Assembly (NCBI GenBank): GCA_963725155.1
Contig: CAVRXU010000002.1
Location: forward strand, 744,001 to 808,000
From: DATDAH01 sp963725155
GTDB taxonomy: Bacteria; Actinomycetota; Acidimicrobiia; Acidimicrobiales; DATDAH01
Direction: 5' to 3'
Length of the DNA: 64,000 nt
Position 1 is the stretch's first letter. Every line of letters starts with the position of its first letter. The position numbers and the translations under genes are program-made. Below the pieces are notes generated by a model. The model did no database searches, had not been told where the DNA came from, and saw nothing but the letters and a program-made list of their open reading frames with translations. Positions 45,557-54,373 of this stretch are shown here, piece after piece.

Positions 45557-46339
45557 CTAGGTCAGCGACGACCAGCTGATCTCCAGGTGGGCCCGGAGGC
45601 TGTGGCCGGGCTCGAGGACGGTCGGCTCGCGGTTGAAGGCGTCCGGGGCGCCGGTCTGGGGCTCGACGCAGACCAGCCGCGGGTCCTGGTCGTAGACGAC
45701 CCACACGTCGCAGCTGGACCGGAGCGTGACCTCGATCGCTCCGGGCCAGGTGATCCTCGGATCGTCCCGGAGACCGGTGAAGGCGTCGTCCCAGGGGCCG
45801 GCAGGAACGGGCACCTGGCGACCGGTCGGGATGCCCGATGGGTCCCGCTCCCACATCGATGTCGCCGGGACGGCCAGCTGCGCGGGCTCACCACTGTCGA
45901 GCCCGCGACGGAAGCACGGGTGCCATCCCATCACGACCGGCATCGCCTGCTCGACCGCCGTGATCGTCATCGTGAGGGTCAACGACGTCGGCGTGAGGCC
46001 CACGTCGTGGGTCACCGTCCCCCCGAACGGCCAGAGGCCATCGAGGTCCAGCCGCAGCGAACCCGGCCCGGTCTCCTTCCACGGGGTGCGGTACCCGACG
46101 CCGTGGATGGCGTGGGGCGGGGCGTCGAGGGGGAGCTCGTGGTTCGTGCCCCGGAAGGCGAAGCGGCCGTGTCGGACCCGCCCCGCCCAGGGGACCATCG
46201 GGTAGCAGCCCCAGAGCTTCGGGTCGCCGACCTCCGGCTCGGCCACGAGCAACTCCTGGCCGGCGACCCGAAGCGACGCGACCCGGCCCCCGCGATCGGG
46301 GTCGACGGTGACCTCGGCGTCACCCGCGTCCAGCTCCAC
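45557..46339 (-). CDS. Aldose 1-epimerase (mutarotase-like)
   Basis: The 260-residue protein has the galactose mutarotase fold: RGGRVASLRVAGQELLV, CYPMVPWAGRVRHGRF, HAIHGVGYRTPWK with a catalytic histidine, GWHPCFRRG, and the Glu in RLVCVEPQTGAPDAFN. It interconverts alpha and beta anomers, which helps after retaining glycosidases release sugar. I use the GTG at 46339 (VELDAGDAEVTVDPDRGG) because upstream residues do not resemble the family. It is the first gene of a pair with the GH1 enzyme. Confidence 0.88.
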   Translation of the reverse strand: MELDAGDAEVTVDPDRGGRVASLRVAGQELLVAEPEVGDPKLWGCYPMVPWAGRVRHGRFAFRGTNHELPLDAPPHAIHGVGYRTPWKETGPGSLRLDLDGLWPFGGTVTHDVGLTPTSLTLTMTITAVEQAMPVVMGWHPCFRRGLDSGEPAQLAVPATSMWERDPSGIPTGRQVPVPAGPWDDAFTGLRDDPRITWPGAIEVTLRSSCDVWVVYDQDPRLVCVEPQTGAPDAFNREPTVLEPGHSLRAHLEISWSSLT

Positions 46340-46466
46340 GTCGGCACCCTCCCTGCGAAGTTGCGTCAGTTTGGGCACGCCGGAGCGACCAACCGACGCC
46401 AGATGGCGGGCCCGGCCCGACAACCTGAAAGAATTCCGTTCTCGATCGAGGAAAGGAGCTTGCCGC

Positions 46467-48482
46467 ATGAGCGCGGTTGACGGCGAGCCCACCGAGCGCC
46501 GGGTGGTCAAGAGCTTCTGCCGGATCTGCACCGCGGTGTGCGGGATCCTCGTCGAGGTCGAGGGCGATCAGGTCGTGAGGGTTCGGGGCGACGCCGACCA
46601 CCCCCTGTCGCACGGGTACACCTGCTCGAAGGGACGGGCCCTGCCCCGGGTCCACCACCACCCCGACCGCATCGAGCGTCCATTGCTGCGGCGGGACGGC
46701 GAGCTGGTGCCCGTGAGCTGGGACGAGGCCCTCGACGACCTCGGTGCGCGGCTGCGGGCCATCGTCGACGAGCACGGGCCGCAGGCGATCGGCGTGTACT
46801 TCGGCAGCGGGCTCGGCATGGACGCCGCCGGCTACAGGATGATGGAGGCCCTCTTCGGCGCCGTCGGCACCCCGGCCAAGTTCAGCCCGCTGACGATCGA
46901 CGGGACGGCCAAGACCCTGGTCTCCCACCTGGTCGGCGCCTTCCCCGGCTTCACCAGCCACATCGACTACGAGCGGGCGTCGCTCGTCCTCTACATCGGG
47001 GTCAACCCCGTCGTGTCCCACGGCCACAACATCGCCCTGTCGGACCCAGTCACCTCCATCCGGGCCGTGAAGGACCACGCCGAGGTCTGGGTCCTCGACC
47101 CCCTCCGGACCGAGACGGCCCGGCTGGCCACCCACCATCTCGCCCCCCGTCCCGGCACCGACCACGCCGTGCTGGGCTTCCTCATCCGGGAGCTGCTCCG
47201 CGACGGGGCCGACGCGGAGGTGCTCGAGCACCAGACCACCGGTCGGGACGAGCTGGCTCGGGCCGTCGAGCCGTTCACCCTCGAGCGTGCGGCCGACGTG
47301 GCCGGCTTGGACGAGGAGGAACTGACCGCGCTGCTCGACTCCGTGCGGGCGGCGGGCCCGGTGGCGATCCACACCGGGACGGGCGTCACCATGCAGGCCG
47401 AGCACGGCAACGTCACCGCGTGGCTGGCCTGGGTGCTGATGATCCTGACCGGCGCCATGAACCGTCCGGGCGGGGTCTGGTTCCACCCCGGCTTCAACCT
47501 GCAGTTCGACTCCTTCGAGCTGCCCGTCCTCGACCCCGACATCATCTTCGGCCCCGGGCCGCCATCCCGTCCCGAGGCTCAGGCGTTCCTGGGGGAGTGG
47601 CCGTGTGCGGCCCTGCCGGACGAGATCGCGGCCGGGAACATCCGGGCCTTCCTCAACCTCGGCGGGAGCCTCCTCACCTCCTTCCCCGACAGCACCGTCC
47701 TGGAGCCCGCCCTGCGGGAGCTCGAGGTCCTGGTCAGCACCGACATCATCGCCAACCCGACCACGGACCTGTCGACCCACGTACTGCCCACCAAGGACCA
47801 GCTGGAGCGGGCCGACGTGACCCTGTGGGACTTCCTGGTGCCCAGCGTGTCGGTGCAGCACACCGCGCCGGTGGTCGAGCCGGTCGGGGACCGGCGGTCG
47901 GCCTGGTGGGTGCTGGCCGAGATCGGCCGCCAGTTGGGCCACGACCTGGCCGCCCCGGACGCCACCGACGAGGCGATGCTGGCCAAGGTCATGGCCGCGG
48001 CGCGCTGCACCTACGACGACGTCGCGGCCACGGGCTTCGCCGAGGAGCCCTTCGAGCTGCCGGCTGCCTGGGTCGAGGATCATCTCGAGCGCGCCGGCGG
48101 TTGGCGGTTGGCGCCGGACCTGCTGGTCGACCAACTGACCGCGCTGACCGCGCCCCCGCCGCTGGTCCTGATCCCGCGCCGGCAGGCCAAGAAGCTGAAC
48201 GCCGCCCTCGACTTCCTGGGCGAGGAGGCCGACGTCGTGATCCACCCCGACGACGCCGGGGAGGCCGGGGTCGTCGACGGCGAGCCCGTCGTCGTCCACT
48301 CCGCCCGGGGGGTCATGACCGGCGTGGCCAAGGTCGATGCGTCGATTCGCCGCGGCGCCGTCTCGGTGCCCCACGGCCACCATGGCGCCAACGTCAACAT
48401 CCTCACCGACAAGGACGACATCGACACCATCACCGGCATGGTCCGCTACGCCGGCGTCCCGGTCACCGTGACCCCCGCCTGA
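46467..48482 (+). CDS. Molybdopterin oxidoreductase (MopB family) with [4Fe-4S] site
   Basis: The 671-residue protein is of the DMSO-reductase/formate-dehydrogenase superfamily. Cys18, Cys21, Cys25 and Cys53 (FCRICTAVCG, YTCSKG) form the N-terminal [4Fe-4S] motif. The MopB domain follows (GSGLGMDAAGYRMMEALFG, LYIGVNPVVSHGHN, DPLRTETARLATHHLAPRPG), and then a C-terminal dinucleotide-binding barrel (GVVDGEPVVVHSARG, GAVSVPHGHHGANVN). No Tat signal is present, so it is cytoplasmic. No partner subunit is adjacent. The ATG at 46467 has GAAAGGAG upstream. Substrate unknown. Confidence 0.87.
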   Translation: MSAVDGEPTERRVVKSFCRICTAVCGILVEVEGDQVVRVRGDADHPLSHGYTCSKGRALPRVHHHPDRIERPLLRRDGELVPVSWDEALDDLGARLRAIVDEHGPQAIGVYFGSGLGMDAAGYRMMEALFGAVGTPAKFSPLTIDGTAKTLVSHLVGAFPGFTSHIDYERASLVLYIGVNPVVSHGHNIALSDPVTSIRAVKDHAEVWVLDPLRTETARLATHHLAPRPGTDHAVLGFLIRELLRDGADAEVLEHQTTGRDELARAVEPFTLERAADVAGLDEEELTALLDSVRAAGPVAIHTGTGVTMQAEHGNVTAWLAWVLMILTGAMNRPGGVWFHPGFNLQFDSFELPVLDPDIIFGPGPPSRPEAQAFLGEWPCAALPDEIAAGNIRAFLNLGGSLLTSFPDSTVLEPALRELEVLVSTDIIANPTTDLSTHVLPTKDQLERADVTLWDFLVPSVSVQHTAPVVEPVGDRRSAWWVLAEIGRQLGHDLAAPDATDEAMLAKVMAAARCTYDDVAATGFAEEPFELPAAWVEDHLERAGGWRLAPDLLVDQLTALTAPPPLVLIPRRQAKKLNAALDFLGEEADVVIHPDDAGEAGVVDGEPVVVHSARGVMTGVAKVDASIRRGAVSVPHGHHGANVNILTDKDDIDTITGMVRYAGVPVTVTPA

Positions 48483-48489
48483 TCCCCCG

Positions 48490-48537
48490 TACCTTGTGCA
48501 CCACCCCGCCATTTCTGGCGCATCCACGCGCAAGGTA
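48490..48537. other. Nested hairpins between molybdoenzyme and FMN reductase genes
   Basis: Outer arms TACCTTG (48490) and CAAGGTA (48531) enclose a compact hairpin CGCCA-TTTC-TGGCG (48507-48520). It fills the 60-bp gap and ends just before the next ATG, so it could attenuate transcription or affect translation of the FMN reductase gene. Confidence 0.45.
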
Positions 48538-48542
48538 GCGAC

Positions 48543-49043
48543 ATGAGCACCCCCACCACCGTCGTCGTCGTCGGGAACCCGAAGCTCGGCTCGCGCACCC
48601 GCCAGGCGGGCGAGCTCGTCGTCGACCGACTGACGGGCGAGCCTCCGGAGGCCGTCATCGAGGTGGCCGAGCTGGGTCCGGCCCTCCTCGGCTGGGGCGA
48701 CCCCGTCGTCGACGCGGCCAAGCAGGTCGTCCGCGACGCCGACCTCGTGGTGTTCGCCTCCCCGACGTACAAGGCCACCTACACCGGCCTGCTGAAGCTG
48801 TTCCTGGACCAGTTCGGCGCCGGCGAGCTCCACGGCACGACCGCCGTGGCCCTGATGCTCGGAGCCGCCCCCGAGCACGCGCTGGCGGGCGAGCTGACCC
48901 TGAAGCCCGTGCTCAGCGAGATCGGGTGCAGCTGCCCGACCCCGGCGCTCTACCTCCTCGAGTCGAGCTGGGAGAACAGCCCGGAGCTCGACGCCTGGGT
49001 GGCCCGGGCCCGAGACGTCCTCCAGCTGAGCAACCGACAATGA
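48543..49043 (+). CDS. NAD(P)H-dependent FMN reductase
   Basis: This 166-residue flavodoxin-like protein has the FMN-reductase start VVVVGNPKLGSRTRQAGEL with the flavin phosphate loop. VVFASPTYKATYTGLLKLFLDQF follows, the usual FMN and dimer-contact segment. It would supply reduced flavin or reduce small acceptors. Sixty bases after the molybdoenzyme and on the same strand, it may donate electrons or support cofactor function, which is a guess. Confidence 0.87.
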   Translation: MSTPTTVVVVGNPKLGSRTRQAGELVVDRLTGEPPEAVIEVAELGPALLGWGDPVVDAAKQVVRDADLVVFASPTYKATYTGLLKLFLDQFGAGELHGTTAVALMLGAAPEHALAGELTLKPVLSEIGCSCPTPALYLLESSWENSPELDAWVARARDVLQLSNRQ

Positions 49044-49135
49044 CGCACCCAGGGGGCGTGGGGTCGGGCTGCCGGTCGTCGGGGGCGGGCACGACATCCC
49101 GACCACGACGAATGTCACCCGGCGTGACCACATGT

Positions 49136-49187
49136 CGTTCTGGCCCCTGATTCGGGTGCTATGGGCCCCGGATCAGGTGCCAGTTCG
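49136..49187. terminator. Imperfect palindrome between FMN reductase and CoA-transferase genes
   Basis: Left arm CGTTCTGGCCCCTGAT (from 49136) pairs imperfectly with ATCAGGTGCCAGTTCG (to 49187) around a GGGCCCCGG-rich centre. It lies 92 bases after one gene and 106 before the end of the convergent one, and resembles the 37402 hairpin. The rest of the 250-bp gap shows nothing that I recognise. Confidence 0.6.
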
Positions 49188-49293
49188 CGAGGTCGGACTC
49201 CCACGAGCCGTTTGGTCACGGACGGTGACGAGATCGGCCGGAAGCGCACCGCCGAGGTCAGCCGGACGAGCCCGGCCCCCTCGGTTGCGGTCC

Positions 49294-50476
49294 TCAGCTG
49301 AGCTCGTCGAGGACCTCGGCGGTGTGCTCGCCGAGGTCGGGGACCGGGCCGGCCGGGCCGGCGGGGACGTCGGAGAAGTTGACCGGGCCGCGGACGGATC
49401 GTTGGGCGGGGCCGCCGGCGCCCTCGGCGATGTCGATGAGGCCGCCCGTGGCCAGGAACTGCGGGTCCTCGACGACCTGGGCCGGCGTCTGGGCGGGCGC
49501 CCACCAGACCCCCTCGGCCTCGAAGCGCTCGGCCCACTCGTCGAAGGTCCGCGTCGGCGATGATCTCGTCGAGCAGGGCGATCACGTCCGTCCGGTGCTT
49601 CCGGACGGACTTGGCGTCGGCGAAGCGGGGGTCGTCCAGCAGGTCGGGCCGGTCGAGGGCGCGGCACACGGCGGGGAGGTGGCGGGCGGTCTCCAACCCG
49701 GTGAAGAAGAACCAGCGACCATCGGCGGTGACGTACGGATTCATCAGCGGCGCCTGGTTCCGGTCCCGAGGCTCCGCTGAGGCGACCTTGCCGAGGGCCA
49801 TCTGGATGCCGAGGTCCCAGCCGAGGACGTAGGCCCCGGTCCGCAGCAGCGAGACCTCGACGACCTGCCCCCGGCCCGTCAGCCGCTGTTCGAGTACGGC
49901 GGCCAGGACGCCGGCCAGCGTGGCCAGGCCGGTGATGTGGTCACCGATGCCGCCGCGGGCGTTCAGCGGGTTGCCGTCGCCGTCGGCCATCTGCATCGAC
50001 AGCCCCGAGCGGGCCCAGAAGGCGCCGATGTCATAGGTCGGTCGGTTGCGGTCCTCGCCCTGCAGGCCGTAGCCGCTGACGCTTCCGTAGATGAGCCGGG
50101 GATGGCGGGCGACGGTGGCCTCCGGCTCCAGGTCGAGCTTGTCCAAGGCGTCGGGCCGGAGGTTGGTCAGGAACACGTCGGCGGAGGCCAGCAGGTCCTC
50201 CATCCGCGCCCGGTCCTCGGGCTCACGGAGGTCAAGGACCACGCTGCGCTTGCCCCGGTTGTCGAGGGCGAAGGCCGGGTTCGGCATCTCGTTGCCGATG
50301 CCCAGGGCCCCGAAGACCTGGCGCATCGGGTCGCCGGCGGGCGGTTCGACCTTGATGACCTCGGCGCCCCAGTCGGCCAGGAGGGCGGCGGCCGCCGGCG
50401 CCGCCACCCACACGCCGAGCTCGACGACTCGGAGGTCGGCGAGCGAACTGAGGCCCTTCGTCCCGGCGTCGGTCAC
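49294..50476 (-). CDS. Class III CoA-transferase (CaiB/BaiF family), one frameshift near 49550
   Basis: The protein of about 394 residues moves CoA between carboxylic acids through an aspartyl-CoA thioester. It begins LADLRVVELGVWVAAPAAAALLADWGAEVIKVEPPAGDPMR; the catalytic Asp candidate lies in RPTYDIGAFWARSG. Later blocks are NRGKRSVVLDL, LTNLRPDALDKL and GSVSGYG. Near 49550 the frame changes by one base; the corrected end reads DEWAERFEAEGVWWAPAQT through HTAEVLDELS. GTG at 50476 overlaps the acyl-CoA ligase stop (GTGA). It probably activates or recycles the CoA thioester of the local pathway. Confidence 0.85.
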
Positions 50477-52074
50477 GAGGTCGACGCCGGCGCGGCCGAC
50501 GCGACCCGGTCCCGGAGCACGTTCTTCTCGACCTTGCCCGTGGCGTTGAGCGGGAGCTCGTCGATGATCTCGACGGCGCGGGGGACCTTGTAGTTGGCCA
50601 TCTGCTCCCGGCTCCACCCGATGATGTCCTCGGCGGTCACCGCCGCGCCGGGCCGGCGGGACGACGAAGGCCATGCCCACCTCGCCGAGGCGCTCGTCGG
50701 GGATGCCGATCACCGCCGCTCCGCTGGACGTCGGGGTGGCGGAGCAGGGCGTTCTCGATCTCGGCCGGGTAGGCGTTGAACCCGCCGACGATGAACATGT
50801 CCTTGACCCGGCCGACGATCCGCAGGCACCCGCGGTCGTCGACGACGCCGAGGTCACCGGTCCGCAGCCACCCGTCCGGGGACAGGGCCTGGGCGGTCGC
50901 CTCCGGATCGTCGAGGTAGCCGGCCATGACCGTGGGGCCCCGGAGCACGATCTCCCCGGGCTCGCCGGCAGGGACCTCCGCGTCCTTGTCCGTGAGGCGC
51001 AGCTCGAAGCCCGGACGGGGCCGACCGACCGTCGTGGCCACCGTCTCGGCGTCGTCCTCGGGGGAGGTGGCGCTGGCCGTGCCCGCCTCGGTGAGCCCGT
51101 AGCCCGTGACGATGAACGAGAACGGCAGCTCGGCGTCGACCCGCCGGATGAGCTCGACCGGGATGTCGGCCGCCCCGGTGACGGCCACCCGGAGCGTGGA
51201 CAGGTCGTGGTCGTCCCGACCGGGGTGGTCGAGGATCGACTGGTAGATCGTCGGCGCCCCCGGCAGGACGGTGACCTGCTCCTCGGCCACGCGGGCGAGG
51301 ACGGTGTCGACGTCGAACACGGGCTGGGGCAGCATCGTCGCCCCGCTGGCGACGCAGGCCAGGATCCCGGCCTTCAACCCGAACATGTGGAAGTAGGGGT
51401 TGACCATCAGGTAGCGGTCGTCGGGGCCGAGGCCGGTCATGGCCACCCAGTCGGTGGCGACGCCGAGGGTCCGGCCGTGGGTCATGACCACGCCCTTGGG
51501 CACGCCGGTCGTCCCGGAGGTGAAGAGGATGTCGGATGGGTCGTCAGGGCCGAGGGCGGCGGCGCGCTCGTCGACCTCAGTCCGGGTCGCTTCGGTGGCC
51601 CGGGCGAGGAAGTCGTCCCAGCCGACGGCGGCGCCCGTCGCCGGGCCGCGGGCGACGATGATCGTCTCGAGGTCGGGGAGCTCGGTCCCGGTGCCCTCGA
51701 GCATGGCGAGGTAGTCGGTGTCGAGGAAGTCGGTCACCGTCACCAGCACGCGGGCCCGGCTGCGCTCGAGGATGACCGCGGCCTCGGCCCCCTTGAACCG
51801 GGTGTTGATCGGAACCAGGACGGCGCCGGCCTGGAGGAGGCCGAGGACGGCGACGACCCACTCAGCGCTGTTGGGCGCCCAGATGGCAACTCGGTCTCCC
51901 GGCTCGATCCCCGAGGCCACGAGCGCGGCGGCGAACGTGCGGGCCTGCGTCGCCCAGCTCGGCGTAGGTCCAGGCGATGTCGCCGTCGACGATGGCCGGC
52001 CGGTCACCGAACCGCTCGGCGGCGCCGGCCGCCATGGCGGGGATGCTGGCCCAGCCGCCGCTGGGCGCCGTCAT
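50473..52074 (-). CDS. AMP-dependent acyl-CoA synthetase (three frameshifts near 51955, 50720, 50650)
   Basis: This ANL-superfamily ligase of about 534 residues activates a carboxylic acid to its CoA ester. Core motifs are ILFTSGTTGVPKGVVMTH (AMP/phosphate loop), YGLTEAG, GWLRTGDLG and RVKDMFIVGGFNAYPAEIE. The C-terminal catalytic lysine is in LPLNATGKVEKN. Single-base frame changes occur near 51955 (N-terminal AWTYAELGD to QARTFAAALVASG), 50720 and 50650. The start ATG overlaps the amidohydrolase stop (ATGA). The middle gene of a three-gene coupled operon. The acid is unknown; fatty, aromatic or steroid-side-chain acids are possible. Confidence 0.87.
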
Positions 52075-53270
52075 CGGACGACCGCGTCCGCCACGTTCAT
52101 CAGCTTGGCGAGGTTGCCCCCCATGATCTTGCGGACGGTCTCCTCGGGCAGCGCCGGCCAGCTCGTCGACGTAGCTCACGGGGTTGGCCAGGCCCTCGGG
52201 GTGGGGGAAGTCGGAGCCGAACAGCACGTGCTCCTCCCCGACCAGCTCGGCCAGCGCGGCGAGGTCCTCCTCCCAGAACGGGCTGATGTAGATGTTCCGC
52301 TTGATGACCTCGATCGGGTCCTCGGGGAAGTCCTGGGGCATCTTCTTGTAGATGTCGGCCATCCGGTCGAGCAGCGGCTCCACCCAGCTGCTGCCGTTCT
52401 CGATGACGGCGACCTTGAGCTTCGGGAAGCGGGACAGGGCGCCGTGGCAGACGAGCGACGAGACGGCGTCCTCGATCGGTCGCCACGACGAGAGCATGCG
52501 GAACGCCTGGGGCTGGAACGGCAGCATCTCGCCGCCGCCGCCCATCCACTCGTCGGCGTAGCGCTCATAGCCGCTGTCGGAGGAGTGCATGGCCACGAGG
52601 ATGTCGGCCTCCTGCACCCGCTCCCAGAAGGGGTCGAACTCGGGCAGGGCGAAGGACCGAGGGCCTCGGAACCCGGAGACCGGGGCCGGTCGGACGAGCA
52701 CGACCTTGGCCCCCCGCTCCAGCACCCACTCCAGCTCCTCGATGGCCTTGTCGACGATCGGCAGGGTGATGACCGGGGTGGCGAAGATCCGCCCCTCGTA
52801 GTCGAAGCTCCAGGTCTCGTGCATCCACTCGTTGAGGGCGTGGATGACGGCGTGGGTCACCTCGGGATCGTCCCGCATGCGCTCCTCGAGGAGGCTGGCC
52901 AGGGTGGGGAACATGAGGGACCGGTCGAGGCCCTGCTCGTCCATCAGCTTCGATCCGCGCCGCAGGCTCCCGGAAGGCCTCCGGCGACCGGATCGGCTCG
53001 CCGAAGATGTCCCGCCGGTTCTTGCCGTCGGGGTTGCCGACCCGGAAGTACTCCTCCATGGCGCCAGGTGCGGCGACCACCTCGAAGGTGGGGTTGGGGA
53101 TGTAGTCGCTGATCGTCCCCTTGATGACGATCTTGGTCCGGCCCCGGACCTCGACGTAGTCGACCGCACTCTTGTACGCGGTCGGGCAGGAACTGGGTGA
53201 AGGCGTCCTTGGTCTCGTAGAGGTGGTTGTCGGCGTCGAACACCGGGATGCTGAGGGTGGCTGAAGTCAT
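52071..53270 (-). CDS. Amidohydrolase family protein (three frameshifts near 53185, 52960, 52155)
   Basis: The protein of about 399 residues is in the amidohydrolase-2/ACMSD group. It starts IPVFDADNHLYETKDAFTQF; the DADNH motif holds metal ligands. Later blocks are RSLMFPTLASLLEERM, FDPFWERVQEADILVAMHSS, KLKVAVIENGSSWVEPLLDR and HVLFGSDFPHPEG with the conserved Asp. Three single-base shifts break it; the corrected C-terminus is VRKIMGGNLAKLMNVADAVV. It is the first gene of the operon with the CoA ligase and CoA transferase. A hydrolase or decarboxylase acting before CoA activation is a plausible role. Confidence 0.85.
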
Positions 53271-53285
53271 GGGTCACTCCTGGGT

Positions 53286-53300
53286 GAGAACGTCATTGTC
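53286..53300. promoter_or_regulatory. GAGAACGT box upstream of the amidohydrolase operon
   Basis: GAGAACGTCATTGTC lies 16 bases upstream of the amidohydrolase ATG. The first eight bases, with the preceding GGT, are identical to the box at 54309, whose two halves form an inverted repeat. A shared regulator is likely. Confidence 0.5.
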
Positions 53301-53330
53301 GTGCGCGGTGAGGCAAGGGGCAACCGCCTG

Positions 53331-54284
53331 TCAGAGGGCGGCGGCGAGGTCGGCGAGCAGGGCGCGGGTGCGCTTGGCCGAGGCCACCAGCTCGTCGCGG
53401 CCCTCCCCGATGGGCACGACCCGGACAGAGATGTCGGTGACGCCGGCGTCGGCGAACGAGCGGAGTCGCTTCTCGACCGCAGCCTCGCTGCCCGCGGCGA
53501 GCAGGTCGCCGACGGTCGTGGCATCACCTTCGTCGAGGAGGCGCTGGTAGTTCGGGGACACCTCGGCCTCAGCCAGGATGCGGTTGGTCCGGGCGATGGC
53601 CACGTCGACCTCGTGGTCGAGGCACAGGCACATGGGGATGCCGGCGACGACCCGCGGCGCCGGCCGCCCCGCCCCCTCAGCGGCTCGGGTGAGGTGGGGC
53701 ACGACGTGACCGGCGATGGCCCGCTCGTCGGCCATCCAGAGGATGGTCCCGTCGGAGCGCTCACCGGCGATGCGCAGCATCATCGGGCCCAGGGCGGCGA
53801 GCAGGACCGGAGTCGGCGTGACGTCGGTGATGTCGAGGGGGTTGTGGACCCGGAACGTGTCGTTCTCGACGTCCACGGGGCCGGGGCCCGCCAGGGCCGG
53901 CTCGAGCACGTCGAGGTAGTCCCGCATGGTCTGCGCCGGTCGTTCGTAGGGCAGGCCCAGCATCTCGTCGACGATCCAGTGGTGGGAGACACCGAGGCCC
54001 AGGGCCAGGCGACCCTCGAGGACGGCCTGGGTGGACAGGGCCTGCTGGGCCAGCGCGATCGGGTGCCGGGGCTGGATGGGGACCACGGCCGTGCCGATCT
54101 CGATGCGGGAGGTCTGGAGGCCGATGACGGTCGCCGCGGTGAGGGCGTCGAACTCGTCGGGGATCTGCGGCACCCAGACCGACGCCAGCCCGGCCTCCTC
54201 CGCCCAGCGGGCGTCGGCCACGAGCCGCTCGACCTTCGTCTGGTACCGGCCGCGCTCGGGGCCAACCATCACGCCGATGCGCAC
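53331..54284 (-). CDS. LLM-class (F420-dependent type) oxidoreductase
   Basis: This 317-residue luciferase-like TIM-barrel protein has VPQIPDEFDALTAATVIGLQ, IEIGTAVVPIQPRHPIALAQ, GRLALGLGVSHHWIVDEMLG and LLAALGPMMLRIAGE. These resemble actinobacterial LLM proteins annotated as F420-dependent, which differ from FMN monooxygenases only subtly. It would carry out a redox step on an unknown substrate. The start is a GTG at 54284; the neighbouring P450 gene is divergent, and a 15-base inverted repeat lies between them. Confidence 0.87.
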   Translation of the reverse strand: MRIGVMVGPERGRYQTKVERLVADARWAEEAGLASVWVPQIPDEFDALTAATVIGLQTSRIEIGTAVVPIQPRHPIALAQQALSTQAVLEGRLALGLGVSHHWIVDEMLGLPYERPAQTMRDYLDVLEPALAGPGPVDVENDTFRVHNPLDITDVTPTPVLLAALGPMMLRIAGERSDGTILWMADERAIAGHVVPHLTRAAEGAGRPAPRVVAGIPMCLCLDHEVDVAIARTNRILAEAEVSPNYQRLLDEGDATTVGDLLAAGSEAAVEKRLRSFADAGVTDISVRVVPIGEGRDELVASAKRTRALLADLAAAL

Positions 54285-54308
54285 GCGCCCGGCCTCCCTG
54301 TCACTGGT

Positions 54309-54323
54309 GAGAACGTACTTCTC
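54309..54323. promoter_or_regulatory. 15-base inverted repeat between LLM and P450 genes
   Basis: GAGAACGTACTTCTC has perfect arms GAGAA/TTCTC around CGTAC. It lies 24 bases upstream of the LLM GTG and 50 bases upstream of the P450 ATG. Together with the site at 53286 it suggests one regulator for the amidohydrolase operon, the LLM gene and the P450. The tandem TetR protein at 57.3-58.6 kb is a candidate. Confidence 0.5.
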
Positions 54324-54373
54324 GCTCTAGAGTAACAGGCGTCTCAGAAGCGCGAGGCCCGAGGGGGATCTGG

